Positions 1-9,383 of a stretch of 64,000 bases of DNA are shown one piece after another. Numbering within the stretch: the stretch's first letter is position 1; each line of letters starts with the position of its first letter. The position numbers were made by a program, and so were the translations under genes. The notes under the pieces were generated by a model that had not been told where the DNA came from, made no database searches, and saw only the letters and a list, made by a program, of their open reading frames with translations. Source of the stretch: MPNP01 sp965221445 (lineage in GTDB: Bacteria > Pseudomonadota > Alphaproteobacteria > Rhodobacterales > Rhodobacteraceae); assembly GCA_965221445.1 (NCBI GenBank), contig CBDCSF010000013.1, forward strand, positions 2,728,001 through 2,792,000, in the 5' to 3' direction.

Positions 1-799
1 AAATAGCTGCTTGAGCAGCGGGATAGAGACGCTGTGTCTCGCCAGAAATCATAGCACTTGCACCAACAAACGTCAGAAAACCTTCACGGTCATAGGGTCT
101 CCCCCCGGGCATATTGAATCCATGCTTGTCCCAAGGCTTAATTATATCTGCTGAAGTCGCTGATAGAACCCATTCCTTAGCCCTGGCAATCAATTGTTCA
201 GGAGGAACAACTTCGTCAACAAGTCCAGCCTCAAGCGCATCTTTTGGGTTAGGGGTCTTTCCTTGTAATATAAATGGAGCAGCAGCCATTACCCCCAATC
301 TTCTTGATAGCCGGGTAGTTCCACCGCCGCCCGGGAAAATTCCAACCAGTATTTCCGGTAGGCCAATTCTTGCCTTGGGATTATCTGCACAAATGATCCT
401 GTGAGTACTGATGGCAATTTCATAACCAATCCCGACGGAAGTGCCGTTCAGTGCTATAGCTACAGGTTTACCTTCTTTACCGGTTTTTGGATCTCCTCCC
501 GCAAGTTCGATTTTGCGCAGAATTCGATGGATAGTCATTATCCCGTTGAATACTTCAAGATCGGATGAAGAATTATCCTTCATTGTTCCCAATACCTTGA
601 GATCCATCCCACCCGTAAAAGTATCCTTGGCGCTTGTCAGAACTATGCCCTTCACGGTTGGGTTTTTAATAGCCTTCTTCATAAAGGTTTCAAGTTCATG
701 GAATCCTTCCCAGGACATCAGATTCATGGTTTTTCCTGGGCAATCCCAGGTGATTGTGGCAACCCCTGACTGGTCTATATCAAAATAAAAATCGGCCAT
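1..799 (-). CDS. Enoyl-CoA hydratase / 3-hydroxyacyl-CoA dehydrogenase (FadB/FadJ type), N-terminal part
   Basis: The reading frame starts at the ATG at 799 (MADFYFDIDQSG) and runs open off the left edge, so only about 266 residues of the hydratase half are visible. It has the crotonase fold signatures: an oxyanion-hole stretch GTSVGIGYEIAIS, followed by GLPEILVGIFPGGGGTTRL, with Glu in both positions used for catalysis in this family. The N-terminal layout matches the multifunctional beta-oxidation proteins, which hydrate 2-enoyl-CoA and then oxidise the 3-hydroxyacyl-CoA; the dehydrogenase half would lie outside the window. The thiolase gene ends 12 bases upstream on the same strand, so the two form a fatty-acid beta-oxidation operon. 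A single-domain hydratase cannot be ruled out because the C-terminus is not seen. Confidence 0.85.
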   Translation of the reverse strand, partial: MADFYFDIDQSGVATITWDCPGKTMNLMSWEGFHELETFMKKAIKNPTVKGIVLTSAKDTFTGGMDLKVLGTMKDNSSSDLEVFNGIMTIHRILRKIELAGGDPKTGKEGKPVAIALNGTSVGIGYEIAISTHRIICADNPKARIGLPEILVGIFPGGGGTTRLSRRLGVMAAAPFILQGKTPNPKDALEAGLVDEVVPPEQLIARAKEWVLSATSADIIKPWDKHGFNMPGGRPYDREGFLTFVGASAMISGETQRLYPAAQAAI

Positions 800-811
800 T
801 GAAAAAAGTTC

Positions 812-2020
812 CTAAAGAATTTCGATAATTGTTGAAACACCCATTCCACCTGCAACACACAATGTCGCAAGACCTAGGGTTTTATTCGATCTCTCAAGCT
901 CATCAAGCAGGGTACCCAGGATGATAGCTCCGGTAGCACCCAAAGGATGCCCCATGGCAATCGCTCCTCCGTTGACGTTTACCTTCATGGGATCTAGGTC
1001 AAAATACTGCATAAACCTCAGAGGTACTGATGAAAAAGCTTCGTTGACTTCAAAGAGATCAATGTCGTTGATATTCATGGAAGCTTGTTGCAAAGCCTTT
1101 TCAGTGGCCGGTATGGGCCCTGTAAGCATTATCGTAGGTTCTGATCCCGATTTTGCAGTTGAAATTACTTTGGCACGAGGCTTTAGATTGTTAATTTCAC
1201 CGAATTCCCTGGAGCCAATCAAAAGTGCAGCAGCTCCATCAACAATTCCTGAGGAATTACCTGCATGATGGACATGGTTGATTGTTTCCAATTGAGGATA
1301 CTTCAACAAGGCTACCTTATCAAAACCTGGCATGATCTGACCCATTTCTTGAAAGGATGGCGAAAGGTTTTCAAGGGTTGTGATATCAGTCTCAGGCCGA
1401 AGAAGTTCATCCTTGCACAACAGGATTGCCCCTATGTCATCAATTACCGGTATTACGGATTTCTTAAAACGATTTTCTTTCCAGGCTGTTTCTGCCCGTC
1501 GCTGAGATTCCACTGCATATTGATCACAATCCAAACGCGAAAAGCCATATTTTGTAGCTATCAAATCTGCTGATACACCCTGAGGAATGATGGAATGATC
1601 CATGGCAAGGGTAGGGTCTACCAAAAGCGCTGCACCATCTGTACCCATGGGTACTCGGCTAAGCATTTCCACGCCACCCGCGATATAACCTGTACCAGCA
1701 CCACCTCTGATTTGATTTGAAGCAAGATTGACCGCTTCCAGGCCACTTGCACAGAAACGATTTATTGTAAGTCCAGGGATGCTGTTTTCAAGATCTGAAT
1801 AAAGAACCACCGATCTTGCAAGGCAACCGCCTTGTTCACCTATCTGGGTTACATTGCCCCAAATAAGATCGTCAATGGTTGAGGGGTTGACATTGCTTCG
1901 TTCAAAGAGTTTGTTAAGTATAAACGCCGATAACCAGACTGAGGTTACTTCGTGTAGGGAACCATCTTTTTTCCCCTTCCCTCTTGGAGTGCGAACGGAG
2001 TCATAAATAAAGGATTCCAT
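812..2020 (-). CDS. Acetyl-CoA acyltransferase (thiolase)
   Basis: A 402-residue thiolase that cleaves 3-ketoacyl-CoA with CoA, the last step of beta-oxidation. The acyl-accepting Cys is at residue 90 (NRFCASG), the catalytic His at about 358 (GGAIAMGHPLGATGA) and the second Cys at about 388 (LCVAGGMG). Length and motif spacing are normal for the family. The gene is first in an operon with the hydratase/dehydrogenase 12 bases downstream, which favours a FadA/FadI-type degradative role over a biosynthetic one. Substrate chain length cannot be read from the sequence. Start is ATG at 2020. Confidence 0.9.
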   Translation of the reverse strand: MESFIYDSVRTPRGKGKKDGSLHEVTSVWLSAFILNKLFERSNVNPSTIDDLIWGNVTQIGEQGGCLARSVVLYSDLENSIPGLTINRFCASGLEAVNLASNQIRGGAGTGYIAGGVEMLSRVPMGTDGAALLVDPTLAMDHSIIPQGVSADLIATKYGFSRLDCDQYAVESQRRAETAWKENRFKKSVIPVIDDIGAILLCKDELLRPETDITTLENLSPSFQEMGQIMPGFDKVALLKYPQLETINHVHHAGNSSGIVDGAAALLIGSREFGEINNLKPRAKVISTAKSGSEPTIMLTGPIPATEKALQQASMNINDIDLFEVNEAFSSVPLRFMQYFDLDPMKVNVNGGAIAMGHPLGATGAIILGTLLDELERSNKTLGLATLCVAGGMGVSTIIEIL

Positions 2021-2068
2021 TTGGTATTATTCCTTAAAATTGCCGATATGTACTTGCGTCTGTATTAA

Positions 2069-2713
2069 TTAGGGGCTGCGGGGCATTAAATCGTAAGGAT
2101 GTTGCCAGCCTTCCAGATTGGAAATATCGTTTAACCAGCGATCAATTCCTGGCCAATCCTTCCTTTCAAACCCAAATGGTTCGGGGTAATAGAGATATCC
2201 ACAGCAAGCGATATCAGCTATGGAAAAACCATCACCTACCAGCCAGGTACTTTCGCCCAATCTTTTTTCCAATACCTTTAAAGAAATCCTCAACCTGGCC
2301 TTGTGCCAATTGATGACTTCCTGAGGTCTTTTATCTTCAGGGAGAAAATTTGATAGGAACCTTGCTGTACCTGCCACCGAAGACATCTTGTGGTTATCCC
2401 AAAACACCCACCTCAATATTTCCAGATTTTCTTCAGGTGTTTCACCACCAAATTTGCCTGTTTTTGAAGCAATATGCTTTTGAATTGCTCCTGATTGAGA
2501 CAATTTTAACTCTCCGTCAACTAGGACAGGTGCTTCACCCATTGAATTGATTTCTTGATACTCAGGTGTCCTGGTTTCTCCGTTAAAAAAATCTACAAAT
2601 ATCGGTTCCCAGGGGACCTCAGCAAGCTCTAGAGTCAAAGCTGCTTTGTACGAATTTCCACTTTCACCAAAACAGAAAAGTTTTAAAGGTTCATTGTTAC
2701 GTTTCATGTTCAA
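2069..2713 (-). CDS. Glutathione S-transferase family protein
   Basis: A 214-residue cytosolic glutathione S-transferase. The N-terminal thioredoxin-like half begins KLFCFGESGNSYKAALTLEL and contains the cis-Pro segment GEAPVLVDGELKLSQSGAI with the Glu/Gln-Ser-Gly type glutathione contact. The C-terminal helical half carries the conserved motif around WLVGDGFSIADI (the folding N-capping box). It probably conjugates glutathione to electrophiles or acts as a peroxidase; the substrate is unknown. It lies 48 bases upstream of the thiolase on the same strand and may be cotranscribed. Its start faces the ABC importer operon across a 461-base divergent intergenic region. Confidence 0.85.
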   Translation of the reverse strand: MNMKRNNEPLKLFCFGESGNSYKAALTLELAEVPWEPIFVDFFNGETRTPEYQEINSMGEAPVLVDGELKLSQSGAIQKHIASKTGKFGGETPEENLEILRWVFWDNHKMSSVAGTARFLSNFLPEDKRPQEVINWHKARLRISLKVLEKRLGESTWLVGDGFSIADIACCGYLYYPEPFGFERKDWPGIDRWLNDISNLEGWQHPYDLMPRSP

Positions 2714-3027
2714 ATCCCTACCTGCTCATAAGTCTAAAACTTGCACTGAGAAACTAATTTACCTTTACGAAATTACAATAATCCGGTTTGGGTAAAAATG
2801 AACTTGCAAGAACCTAATGTGCTTTTTGTAAATAATGCCCTTTGTTTGTATTGACATGGATATGAAACTCATAAATTCATTGGGTATACCTACCTACGAG
2901 ATGCTTTGACAGCATTTTGGAATTAGAAGATGTCAAAAACGTTTTCAGGATCCAGCAAATTATGATGTGAAGTGTAGGGGCTTTTGCAGTATTTCAAAGT
3001 AATAGCTATGTCCTGACGCTGACCTGT

Positions 3028-3055
3028 TTGACAAAAAATACTGGTTTGATAATTA
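3028..3055 (+). promoter_or_regulatory. Candidate sigma70 promoter of the ABC importer operon
   Basis: In the 461-base divergent gap between the GST gene and the binding-protein gene, TTGACA (3028-3033) is followed after 16 bases by TAATTA (3050-3055), about 120 bases before the ATG at 3175. A second TTGACA at 2851-2856 lacks a good -10. The rest of the gap holds no recognisable gene or RNA. This rests on pattern matching only. Confidence 0.4.
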
Positions 3056-3174
3056 TGAGTGTTTCATGAGCATGGCCTAGGTCGTGTTTAATGTTTATGA
3101 TGGTTGAGTTTATGTTCAATCGAACAGACCCCTAAAGTGAAGGTCTTAATTTGATAAACAGAGGGAGGAGTTGA

Positions 3175-5196
3175 ATGAATAGTTTAAGTAAAAACGTATC
3201 ACTGGCAATATTGTCGGCTGGTATTTTAGCGGGAGGAACGGCTGCGATTAATTCAGCGGACATGCTACCCGAAGAGAAAAGCCTTTCCAATTTGGAGTAT
3301 GAGCCATTGGGAAGAGATGAGTTGCAAGCTTACAAGGCTCTGGATTCTTACTCAGAACCTGCCTTCATGGCCGAAATGGTTGCTGCTGGTCAACTGCCTC
3401 CAGTTGAGGAGAGGTTACCTGCCGAGCCGCTGGTCTTTCTTGAAGGTGCAATGGTCGACGGAATTGGTGAATATGGTGGAGTTTTCCGACATGTCATTGG
3501 CGGTCGACCTGAAGGATGGAACTGGATGGCTGGACAGCATCAGGGATGGGGTGGTATTAACATGGCCGCCCAGGAATGTCTGGTCCGAGTTGGCCCCCTT
3601 TGGCAGATTAAGTCAGAGGATCAAACAGGCCCCCTTCCCAATCTCGCCAAAAGTTGGGATTGGAATGATGATCGAACTGAACTCACTTTGAACCTGGTTG
3701 AGGGTGTTAGATGGTCGGACGGTGATCCATTTGACACTGAAGACATCCAATTCTGGTGGGAAGATAATGTACAGGACCCTGATGTATCGGCCTGGATGTC
3801 AATGGATGGTATGGGAGAAGGCACTACCCTTGAAGTTATTGACGATTACAACTTCAAGTTCGTATTTACCAAGTCACAAGGACCTGCCAGGGTAGAATCA
3901 CTTGCCTATATTCAGGGTTGTCCTGGCCCGAGTCATGTTCTGAAGGATAAACACCCCAAATACAACAGTGATGCTACCTATGAATCATACCGACAATCCC
4001 AACCGGCAGATATGGTTCCTACGCCAGTTCTTGGTGCTTGGGTGCCTGTTGAATTGAGACCCGATGAATTGGTCATAATGAGAAGGAATCCCTATTACTT
4101 CAAAGTGGATGAAGAGGGTAACCAACTTCCGTATATGAACGAGATGCACTTCAAACTATCAACTTGGTCTGATCGTACTACACAAGCCGCAGCTGGAACA
4201 GGAGATTTTTCAAATATGGAGAATCCCGGGAACTATGTTGAAGCGCTGAAACAAAGTCAGGATCCAAATTCTCCAGTACAAGCCAACTTTGGTGTACGTG
4301 TCCTGTCTTGGGAAGTAGAATTAAATCTCTCGGAAACAGTTGGGGTTGAGGATGACATTGACCGTGAATTGCGTGGGCTGTTCCGGAACAAGGATTTCCG
4401 AATTGCACTGAGTCACGCTCTTGACCGAGAAACAATTGGTCAGTCAATTGCAAGAGGTCCATTCAGTCACCCATTCCCGGGAGGTTTTTCCATTGGTTCA
4501 CCCTATTATGATGCCGATTCCACTGTCTATTATGGCTATAATCCAGACAAGGCAGCATCAATGCTTGATGCATTGGGTTTAATGGACACTGATGGCAATG
4601 GAATCAGGAATCTTCCTGAAACCGGTGCTGATGCAGAAATCGACCTTGTGTACGATTCCTCCGAGCCCACCGACAAGAAACAGGTGGATGCCATTGTCTC
4701 CATGTGGGGTGAGGCAGGAATTAGTATTCTTCCAAGAGTTGTTGATGAAATCGAACCTGTAGCTGATTCAGGTAACTTCAACATGATTGAACGAAGACAT
4801 CATTGGATAATTCCAACCCGTCAAACCTGTGATTATGTAGCCATTTCTGATAATTGCCCAGATTGGCATCCGGTTGATGGCGACGGTAACCGTAACCTGT
4901 TTGATTGGGAGCTGGAAATGGCCGATGCTGTAAATGCCTTCCAGGAAACCTGGGATCCTGCTGAGGCCCAGGCAGCCGTGAATATCATTCAGAAAAACTG
5001 GACAGAAAATGTTTACACAATTGGTACTGTTCAGGCACCGGCTGCATTGCTTATCAACAAAAGGATAAAGAATGCACATCCCGGTACTCCGGTATTCATG
5101 TTCAACTGGGCTGAGGATAATGTTATCCGCGAGCGTCTTTGGGTTGCTGGGGATGACCAATTGGATGAACTGTTACCTGGTACGATACCAAACTAA
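3175..5196 (+). CDS. ABC transporter substrate-binding protein, peptide/family 5 (SBP_bac_5)
   Basis: A 673-residue exported solute-binding protein of the oligopeptide/dipeptide/nickel class. The N-terminus has a short basic stretch and a hydrophobic segment (residues about 8-25), consistent with a signal peptide. The family core is visible: LPNLAKSWDWNDDRTELTL, then GVRWSDGDPFDTEDIQFWW, the segment typical of SBP_bac_5. At over 600 residues it belongs to the longer subgroup, with the early motif AGQLPPVEERLP. A good Shine-Dalgarno (GAGGGAGGAG) sits just before the ATG. It is first in an operon with two permeases and an ATPase. A perfect hairpin right after its stop probably lets it be made in excess of the membrane parts. 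The ligand is not predictable. Confidence 0.9.
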   Translation: MNSLSKNVSLAILSAGILAGGTAAINSADMLPEEKSLSNLEYEPLGRDELQAYKALDSYSEPAFMAEMVAAGQLPPVEERLPAEPLVFLEGAMVDGIGEYGGVFRHVIGGRPEGWNWMAGQHQGWGGINMAAQECLVRVGPLWQIKSEDQTGPLPNLAKSWDWNDDRTELTLNLVEGVRWSDGDPFDTEDIQFWWEDNVQDPDVSAWMSMDGMGEGTTLEVIDDYNFKFVFTKSQGPARVESLAYIQGCPGPSHVLKDKHPKYNSDATYESYRQSQPADMVPTPVLGAWVPVELRPDELVIMRRNPYYFKVDEEGNQLPYMNEMHFKLSTWSDRTTQAAAGTGDFSNMENPGNYVEALKQSQDPNSPVQANFGVRVLSWEVELNLSETVGVEDDIDRELRGLFRNKDFRIALSHALDRETIGQSIARGPFSHPFPGGFSIGSPYYDADSTVYYGYNPDKAASMLDALGLMDTDGNGIRNLPETGADAEIDLVYDSSEPTDKKQVDAIVSMWGEAGISILPRVVDEIEPVADSGNFNMIERRHHWIIPTRQTCDYVAISDNCPDWHPVDGDGNRNLFDWELEMADAVNAFQETWDPAEAQAAVNIIQKNWTENVYTIGTVQAPAALLINKRIKNAHPGTPVFMFNWAEDNVIRERLWVAGDDQLDELLPGTIPN

Positions 5197-5207
5197 AAAA
5201 TTTATTG

Positions 5208-5236
5208 AAGGGGTGGTGTCTACCACCCCTTTTGTT
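5208..5236 (+). terminator. Intra-operon hairpin after the binding-protein gene
   Basis: A perfect 10-bp stem AAGGGGTGGT / ACCACCCCTT (5208-5217 and 5222-5231) with a 4-base loop, followed by a short T-rich run. It lies between the stop of the binding-protein gene and the first permease ATG at 5272. Such hairpins in import operons act as partial terminators or as 3' mRNA stabilisers. Confidence 0.7.
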
Positions 5237-5271
5237 TCATGCACAAGGTGTGCAAGGAGGTTTGACCCAGG

Positions 5272-6297
5272 ATGGGATTAGTATATTTTCTGTTACAGCG
5301 GATTATTGCAACCATACCTCTACTTATTGGCATTTCCATAGTATCATTTGGCCTAATACTGGCTATTCCCGGAGATTATGTCGATTTATGGCTTACCCAG
5401 ACAATGGCCCAAACAGGTCAAAGCCGGGCCGAGCTACAACCCCAGGCAGATGCTTTGCGAGCAGAGTTGGGACTAGATAAACCTGTCTGGATCCAATACT
5501 ATTTGTGGATCAAGGGAATTGTAACCTCTTGGGATTTCGGATATTCCTATTTCCACAGCCAACCGGTTACCGAAGTTATTGGAAACCGCCTTCCCCGATC
5601 CATTGGAATTGCCATTATCACCCTAATTGTTGGGCAATTCATTGGGGCAGTACTGGGGATTTACGCGGCAATGAATCAGTATAAGCTTGGCGATACCCTG
5701 GCAACCGTTATAGCCTTTTTAGGTATTGTTATACCCAAGTTTGTTTTGGCACTGGTTATTCTGTACTTCCTGGCATTTGTATGGCATTCACCATATATCG
5801 GTGCCTTGAATTCGCCTAACTACGTTATCCAGGACTATTGGAGTTTTGGGAAACTGTGGGATTTTTTCAAGCATGTCTGGCCAATCTTGTTTATTTCAAT
5901 TTGGGCAGGGCAGGCATACACGCTCAGGATGATGAGGGGAAATCTTCTTGATGTGATGAATTCCCAATATGTAGAAACTGCAAGAGCCAAAGGCCTTTCC
6001 CGCAGACAGGTGATTTTTCTACACGCAATACCCAATGCCCTACACCCAGTAATCATGAATATGGGAACCCGGTTTGATTACATGATCAAGGGTGAGTTGG
6101 AAATAGCCATAGTTCTAGGAATCCCAACTATCGGACCTCTGATATTAGGATCCATTGCTACCAGAGACATGTTGGTGATTGCAGCAATATTCATGATAAT
6201 TGCTGTTATTATTGTGATTGGTAATCTGGTTGCCGATCTCCTCCTGGCTATCCTTGACCCAAGGGTTCGTCAGGCAACCATGGAAGGTAGTAGCTGA
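5272..6297 (+). CDS. ABC transporter permease (DppB type)
   Basis: A 341-residue inner-membrane permease of the peptide/nickel importer family. It starts with the typical first helix (YFLLQRIIATIPLLIGISIVS), has a large periplasmic loop (residues about 40-100) and then several membrane segments. The cytoplasmic EAA loop that contacts the ATPase is clear: YVETARAKGLSRRQVIFLHAIPNALHPV. The stop overlaps the next permease start by one base (TGATG), which indicates translational coupling. It pairs with the DppC-type permease downstream to form the channel. Confidence 0.92.
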   Translation: MGLVYFLLQRIIATIPLLIGISIVSFGLILAIPGDYVDLWLTQTMAQTGQSRAELQPQADALRAELGLDKPVWIQYYLWIKGIVTSWDFGYSYFHSQPVTEVIGNRLPRSIGIAIITLIVGQFIGAVLGIYAAMNQYKLGDTLATVIAFLGIVIPKFVLALVILYFLAFVWHSPYIGALNSPNYVIQDYWSFGKLWDFFKHVWPILFISIWAGQAYTLRMMRGNLLDVMNSQYVETARAKGLSRRQVIFLHAIPNALHPVIMNMGTRFDYMIKGELEIAIVLGIPTIGPLILGSIATRDMLVIAAIFMIIAVIIVIGNLVADLLLAILDPRVRQATMEGSS

Positions 6298-7436
6298 TGA
6301 CAGACCAAACTTCAGTTTTACCTGACAAAGCAGACAATCTGCATGCTGAAGCAAAGGTTGCCCACTCACTAACCTATTGGCAATTGGTCCGTCGGCGTTT
6401 TATCAGAAACCCTTATGGAATGATGGGTTTTGTCATTTGCATATTAATAATTGCTACCGCACTGTTTGCCGGTTTTATCGCTCCATATGATGCCCAGTCG
6501 GGAGATCGGAAGGTATTATACTCACCGCCCCAACTGATTAAGTTTTATGATGCAGAAAACGGATTCCAAAGACCATTTGTCTATGGATTTGCAGAAGAAA
6601 TGGACCCCACCACCTTCGAAATAACATTCATTCCTGATCCTGAAAAGAAAAGTATAATCAGATTTTTTGTACGAGGAAGTGAATGGTCTTTCCTGGGAAT
6701 GAAATCCAATTTTCACCTCTTCGGTACAGATGATGATAGAAGAATTTACCTATTGGGATCAGACAATCTAGGTAGGGATGTGTTCTCCCGGATGATTTGG
6801 GGTACAAGGGTATCCCTTATGATGGGTGTGCTAGTTGTCATTTCTGCCCTGATTGTTGGTTCACTTGTGGGTATGAGTGCAGGTTTCTTTGGGGGGTTGT
6901 ATGACCTTGTGGTCCAAAGGATTGTTGAGTTTTTCAAAGCATTCCCTGATTTACCTCTCTATCTTGCCTTAACAGCAATATTACCCAGAAGAGCTGATCC
7001 CGTAATGATATTTATCATGTTTGCGGGAATTCTGTTTTTACTCCGCTGGGCCGATTTATCCCGAGAAGTGCGTGGCAAGGTACTTTCCATGCGAAGCCTT
7101 GAATATGTACGTGCTGCGGAGGCAGTGGGTGCATCGAATGGACGAATTCTTCTTCGCCACGTGGCACCAAATATTTCTTCCCACCTGATTGTTTGGTCAA
7201 CTTTTCAACTACCAGAGGTCATACTGCTGGAAAGTTTCCTCTCCTTTTTGGGTGTTGGTGTCCAACCCCCAATGGTCAGTTGGGGTGTGATGCTTAACCA
7301 GATCCTTGATTTTCAATCCTTTGCTGCAGCTCCATGGATGATGGCACCAGTAGGGATGATTATATTGACTGTTCTTGCCTTTAATGCCTGTGGTGACGGC
7401 TTGAGGGATGCAATGGATCCTCATAGCCATGGTTAA
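6297..7436 (+). CDS. ABC transporter permease (DppC type)
   Basis: A 379-residue second permease subunit. An N-terminal cytoplasmic tail with the oppC-type motif (WQLVRRRFIRNPYGMMGFVIC) leads into the first helix. It is followed by a long periplasmic insertion (residues about 65-150) ending in HLFGTDDDRRIYLLGSDNLGRDVFSRMIWG, whose GTDNLGRDVFSR-like signature is diagnostic. The EAA loop is EYVRAAEAVGASNGRILLRHVAPN. The periplasmic insertion is longer than in DppC of enterobacteria, a feature of the subgroup that uses the longer binding proteins. It overlaps the preceding permease by one base and the ATPase start at its own 3' end. Confidence 0.92.
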   Translation: MTDQTSVLPDKADNLHAEAKVAHSLTYWQLVRRRFIRNPYGMMGFVICILIIATALFAGFIAPYDAQSGDRKVLYSPPQLIKFYDAENGFQRPFVYGFAEEMDPTTFEITFIPDPEKKSIIRFFVRGSEWSFLGMKSNFHLFGTDDDRRIYLLGSDNLGRDVFSRMIWGTRVSLMMGVLVVISALIVGSLVGMSAGFFGGLYDLVVQRIVEFFKAFPDLPLYLALTAILPRRADPVMIFIMFAGILFLLRWADLSREVRGKVLSMRSLEYVRAAEAVGASNGRILLRHVAPNISSHLIVWSTFQLPEVILLESFLSFLGVGVQPPMVSWGVMLNQILDFQSFAAAPWMMAPVGMIILTVLAFNACGDGLRDAMDPHSHG

Positions 7437-9045
7437 TCATTCCCATGACAATATCCTGTTGGATGTCAAAAATGTGACGGTTGATTTCAGGACCGTTGGT
7501 GGAACCATTCATGCAGTAAAAAACAACAGTTTTTATGTCACTAGAGGTGAAACACTGGCCATTGTGGGTGAGAGTGGATCGGGTAAATCGGTCACAGCCA
7601 GGGCAATCATGCGGATGTTGGCCGAAAATGCTACAATCGGTGAGGATACAGAGGTCTGGTTCAAGGGAACCAATCTCCGTACACTTCCGGAAATAGAAAT
7701 GCAGAAAATTCGTGGGAAGAACATTACCATGATTTTTCAGGAACCCCTGACCAGTCTAAACCCTGTGTACAGGGTAGGGGATCAGGTAGCAGAGATAATT
7801 CTCAAGCATAATAAAATATCCAAAAAGGAAGCTTTGAAGAAGGTTATCAGTTTATTTGAGGAAGTACATATTCCCGAACCAGAAGCGAGAGTAACGCAGT
7901 ATCCTCATCAATTGTCCGGTGGGCAAAGACAAAGGGTCATGATCGCAATGGCACTAGCCAATGAACCGGATCTGTTAATTGCTGATGAACCAACTACAGC
8001 GCTTGATGTTACGGTTCAATCTGAAATTCTCCTTCTCCTCAAGGAACTTCAGAAAACCCATGGGATGGCAATAATACTCATAACACATGATTTGGGAGTG
8101 GTTAGAAAAAATTCCAATCGGGTTTGTGTCATGCGATATGGCGAGATTCTGGAAGCAGGAAATACCGAAGAGGTCTTTGAATATCCCGAACATCCTTATA
8201 CGAAGCACCTGATTGCAAGTGAACCCTCTGGTACACCGGACCCTGTTCCTGAAAGAGCCATGGAGGTACTAAAGGGTGATGCCATGCGAACGGTATTTTC
8301 AATAAAACATGGCAGTTTTATAAATAGGAAGAAACTCGATCTTGTTGCAGTTGATGACATTTCCCTAAAGGTGCATGAAGGTGAAACACTGGGAATCGTT
8401 GGTGAAAGTGGCTCGGGGAAGTCCACCCTAGGGATGTCACTAATCAGATTACAACCATCAACAGGAAGTACCATTACTTTTGGAGGGAACAGGATTGATC
8501 AATATAGCCGCAAGGAAATGCGGCCACTAAGACCTGATCTCCAAGTTGTGTTTCAAGACCCCTTTTCTTCCCTTAATCCAAGAATGATTATCAGGCAAAT
8601 TATTGGTGAGGGGCTGATAGTAAATAATATTGGTAATAACAGTAAGGAACGGGAAGCACTCATCAAGGAAGCTTTGAATGATGTTCAAATGGAAACGCAT
8701 GTAATGGATCGTTTTCCAAATGAGTTTTCCGGAGGTCAAAGACAGCGGATTGCGATTGCCAGGGCAATGGTATTGAAACCCAAATTTATCCTCCTTGATG
8801 AACCAACCTCCGCTTTGGACTTATCCATTCAGGCCCAGATTATTGACCTATTAAGGGACCTGAGGAGAAAGCATAAGTTGAGTTATATTTTTATCAGCCA
8901 TGACTTGAAGGTTGTGAAGGCTCTTTGTCACAGGGTATTAGTCATGCAACATGGTAAAGTAGTTGAGGAAGGGTTTACTGAAGATGTTTTGGCAAGGCCC
9001 AATACGCCGTACACCAAAAGATTGGTTGATGCCTCAATAATTTAG
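7429..9045 (+). CDS. ABC transporter ATP-binding protein, fused DppD-DppF type
   Basis: One polypeptide of about 538 residues carries both nucleotide-binding domains that are separate DppD and DppF proteins in other bacteria. Domain 1 has Walker A GESGSGKSVTARA, signature LSGGQRQRV and Walker B LLIADEPTTALD; domain 2 has Walker A GESGSGKSTLG, signature FSGGQRQRI and Walker B FILLDEPTSALD. Each domain ends in the oligopeptide-type C-terminal extension (HPYTKHLIAS; TPYTKRLVDA). I chose the ATG at 7429, which overlaps the permease stop; an in-frame ATG at 7408 would add seven residues. All catalytic motifs are intact, so it should energise the importer encoded just upstream. Confidence 0.93.
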   Translation: MVNHSHDNILLDVKNVTVDFRTVGGTIHAVKNNSFYVTRGETLAIVGESGSGKSVTARAIMRMLAENATIGEDTEVWFKGTNLRTLPEIEMQKIRGKNITMIFQEPLTSLNPVYRVGDQVAEIILKHNKISKKEALKKVISLFEEVHIPEPEARVTQYPHQLSGGQRQRVMIAMALANEPDLLIADEPTTALDVTVQSEILLLLKELQKTHGMAIILITHDLGVVRKNSNRVCVMRYGEILEAGNTEEVFEYPEHPYTKHLIASEPSGTPDPVPERAMEVLKGDAMRTVFSIKHGSFINRKKLDLVAVDDISLKVHEGETLGIVGESGSGKSTLGMSLIRLQPSTGSTITFGGNRIDQYSRKEMRPLRPDLQVVFQDPFSSLNPRMIIRQIIGEGLIVNNIGNNSKEREALIKEALNDVQMETHVMDRFPNEFSGGQRQRIAIARAMVLKPKFILLDEPTSALDLSIQAQIIDLLRDLRRKHKLSYIFISHDLKVVKALCHRVLVMQHGKVVEEGFTEDVLARPNTPYTKRLVDASII

Positions 9046-9324
9046 AGAACTATCTGAATATCAATGTAGAAAAATCCACGGTTATGTTGTGATCAATAAG
9101 AAATTACTGAACATTTTAATTGATTCAATTCTCAACGCTGATATGTACGAAAACTCGAAAAATATAGGGATTAAATAGTTCAATATCTCTCAACTCTCTA
9201 ACCATTTTTCGTAATCATTTAAGTGATTGTCAAGCAAATGTCATCTACAAATTATCCTGATTAAGGATATAAAAACCCTGTTTTGTAAAAAGTTCCTTCA
9301 TAATTGTTTATTGTAAATATCAAC

Positions 9325-9353
9325 TTGATTTGTAATGCTATTTGCATTACATT
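9325..9353 (+). promoter_or_regulatory. Promoter with palindromic operator of the tacAT-type operon
   Basis: TTGATT (9325-9330) and TACATT (9348-9353) are separated by 17 bases. Nested inside is a perfect inverted repeat, TGTAATGC (9331-9338) and GCATTACA (9344-9351), with a 5-base centre that overlaps the -10. It lies about 30 bases before the antitoxin ATG. That is where the DNA-binding antitoxin of such operons usually binds to repress its own promoter. The upstream stretch 9046-9324 is AT-rich with no gene. Confidence 0.6.
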
Positions 9354-9383
9354 TTCAATGATACGCAAAGACAGAGGTAGTAA

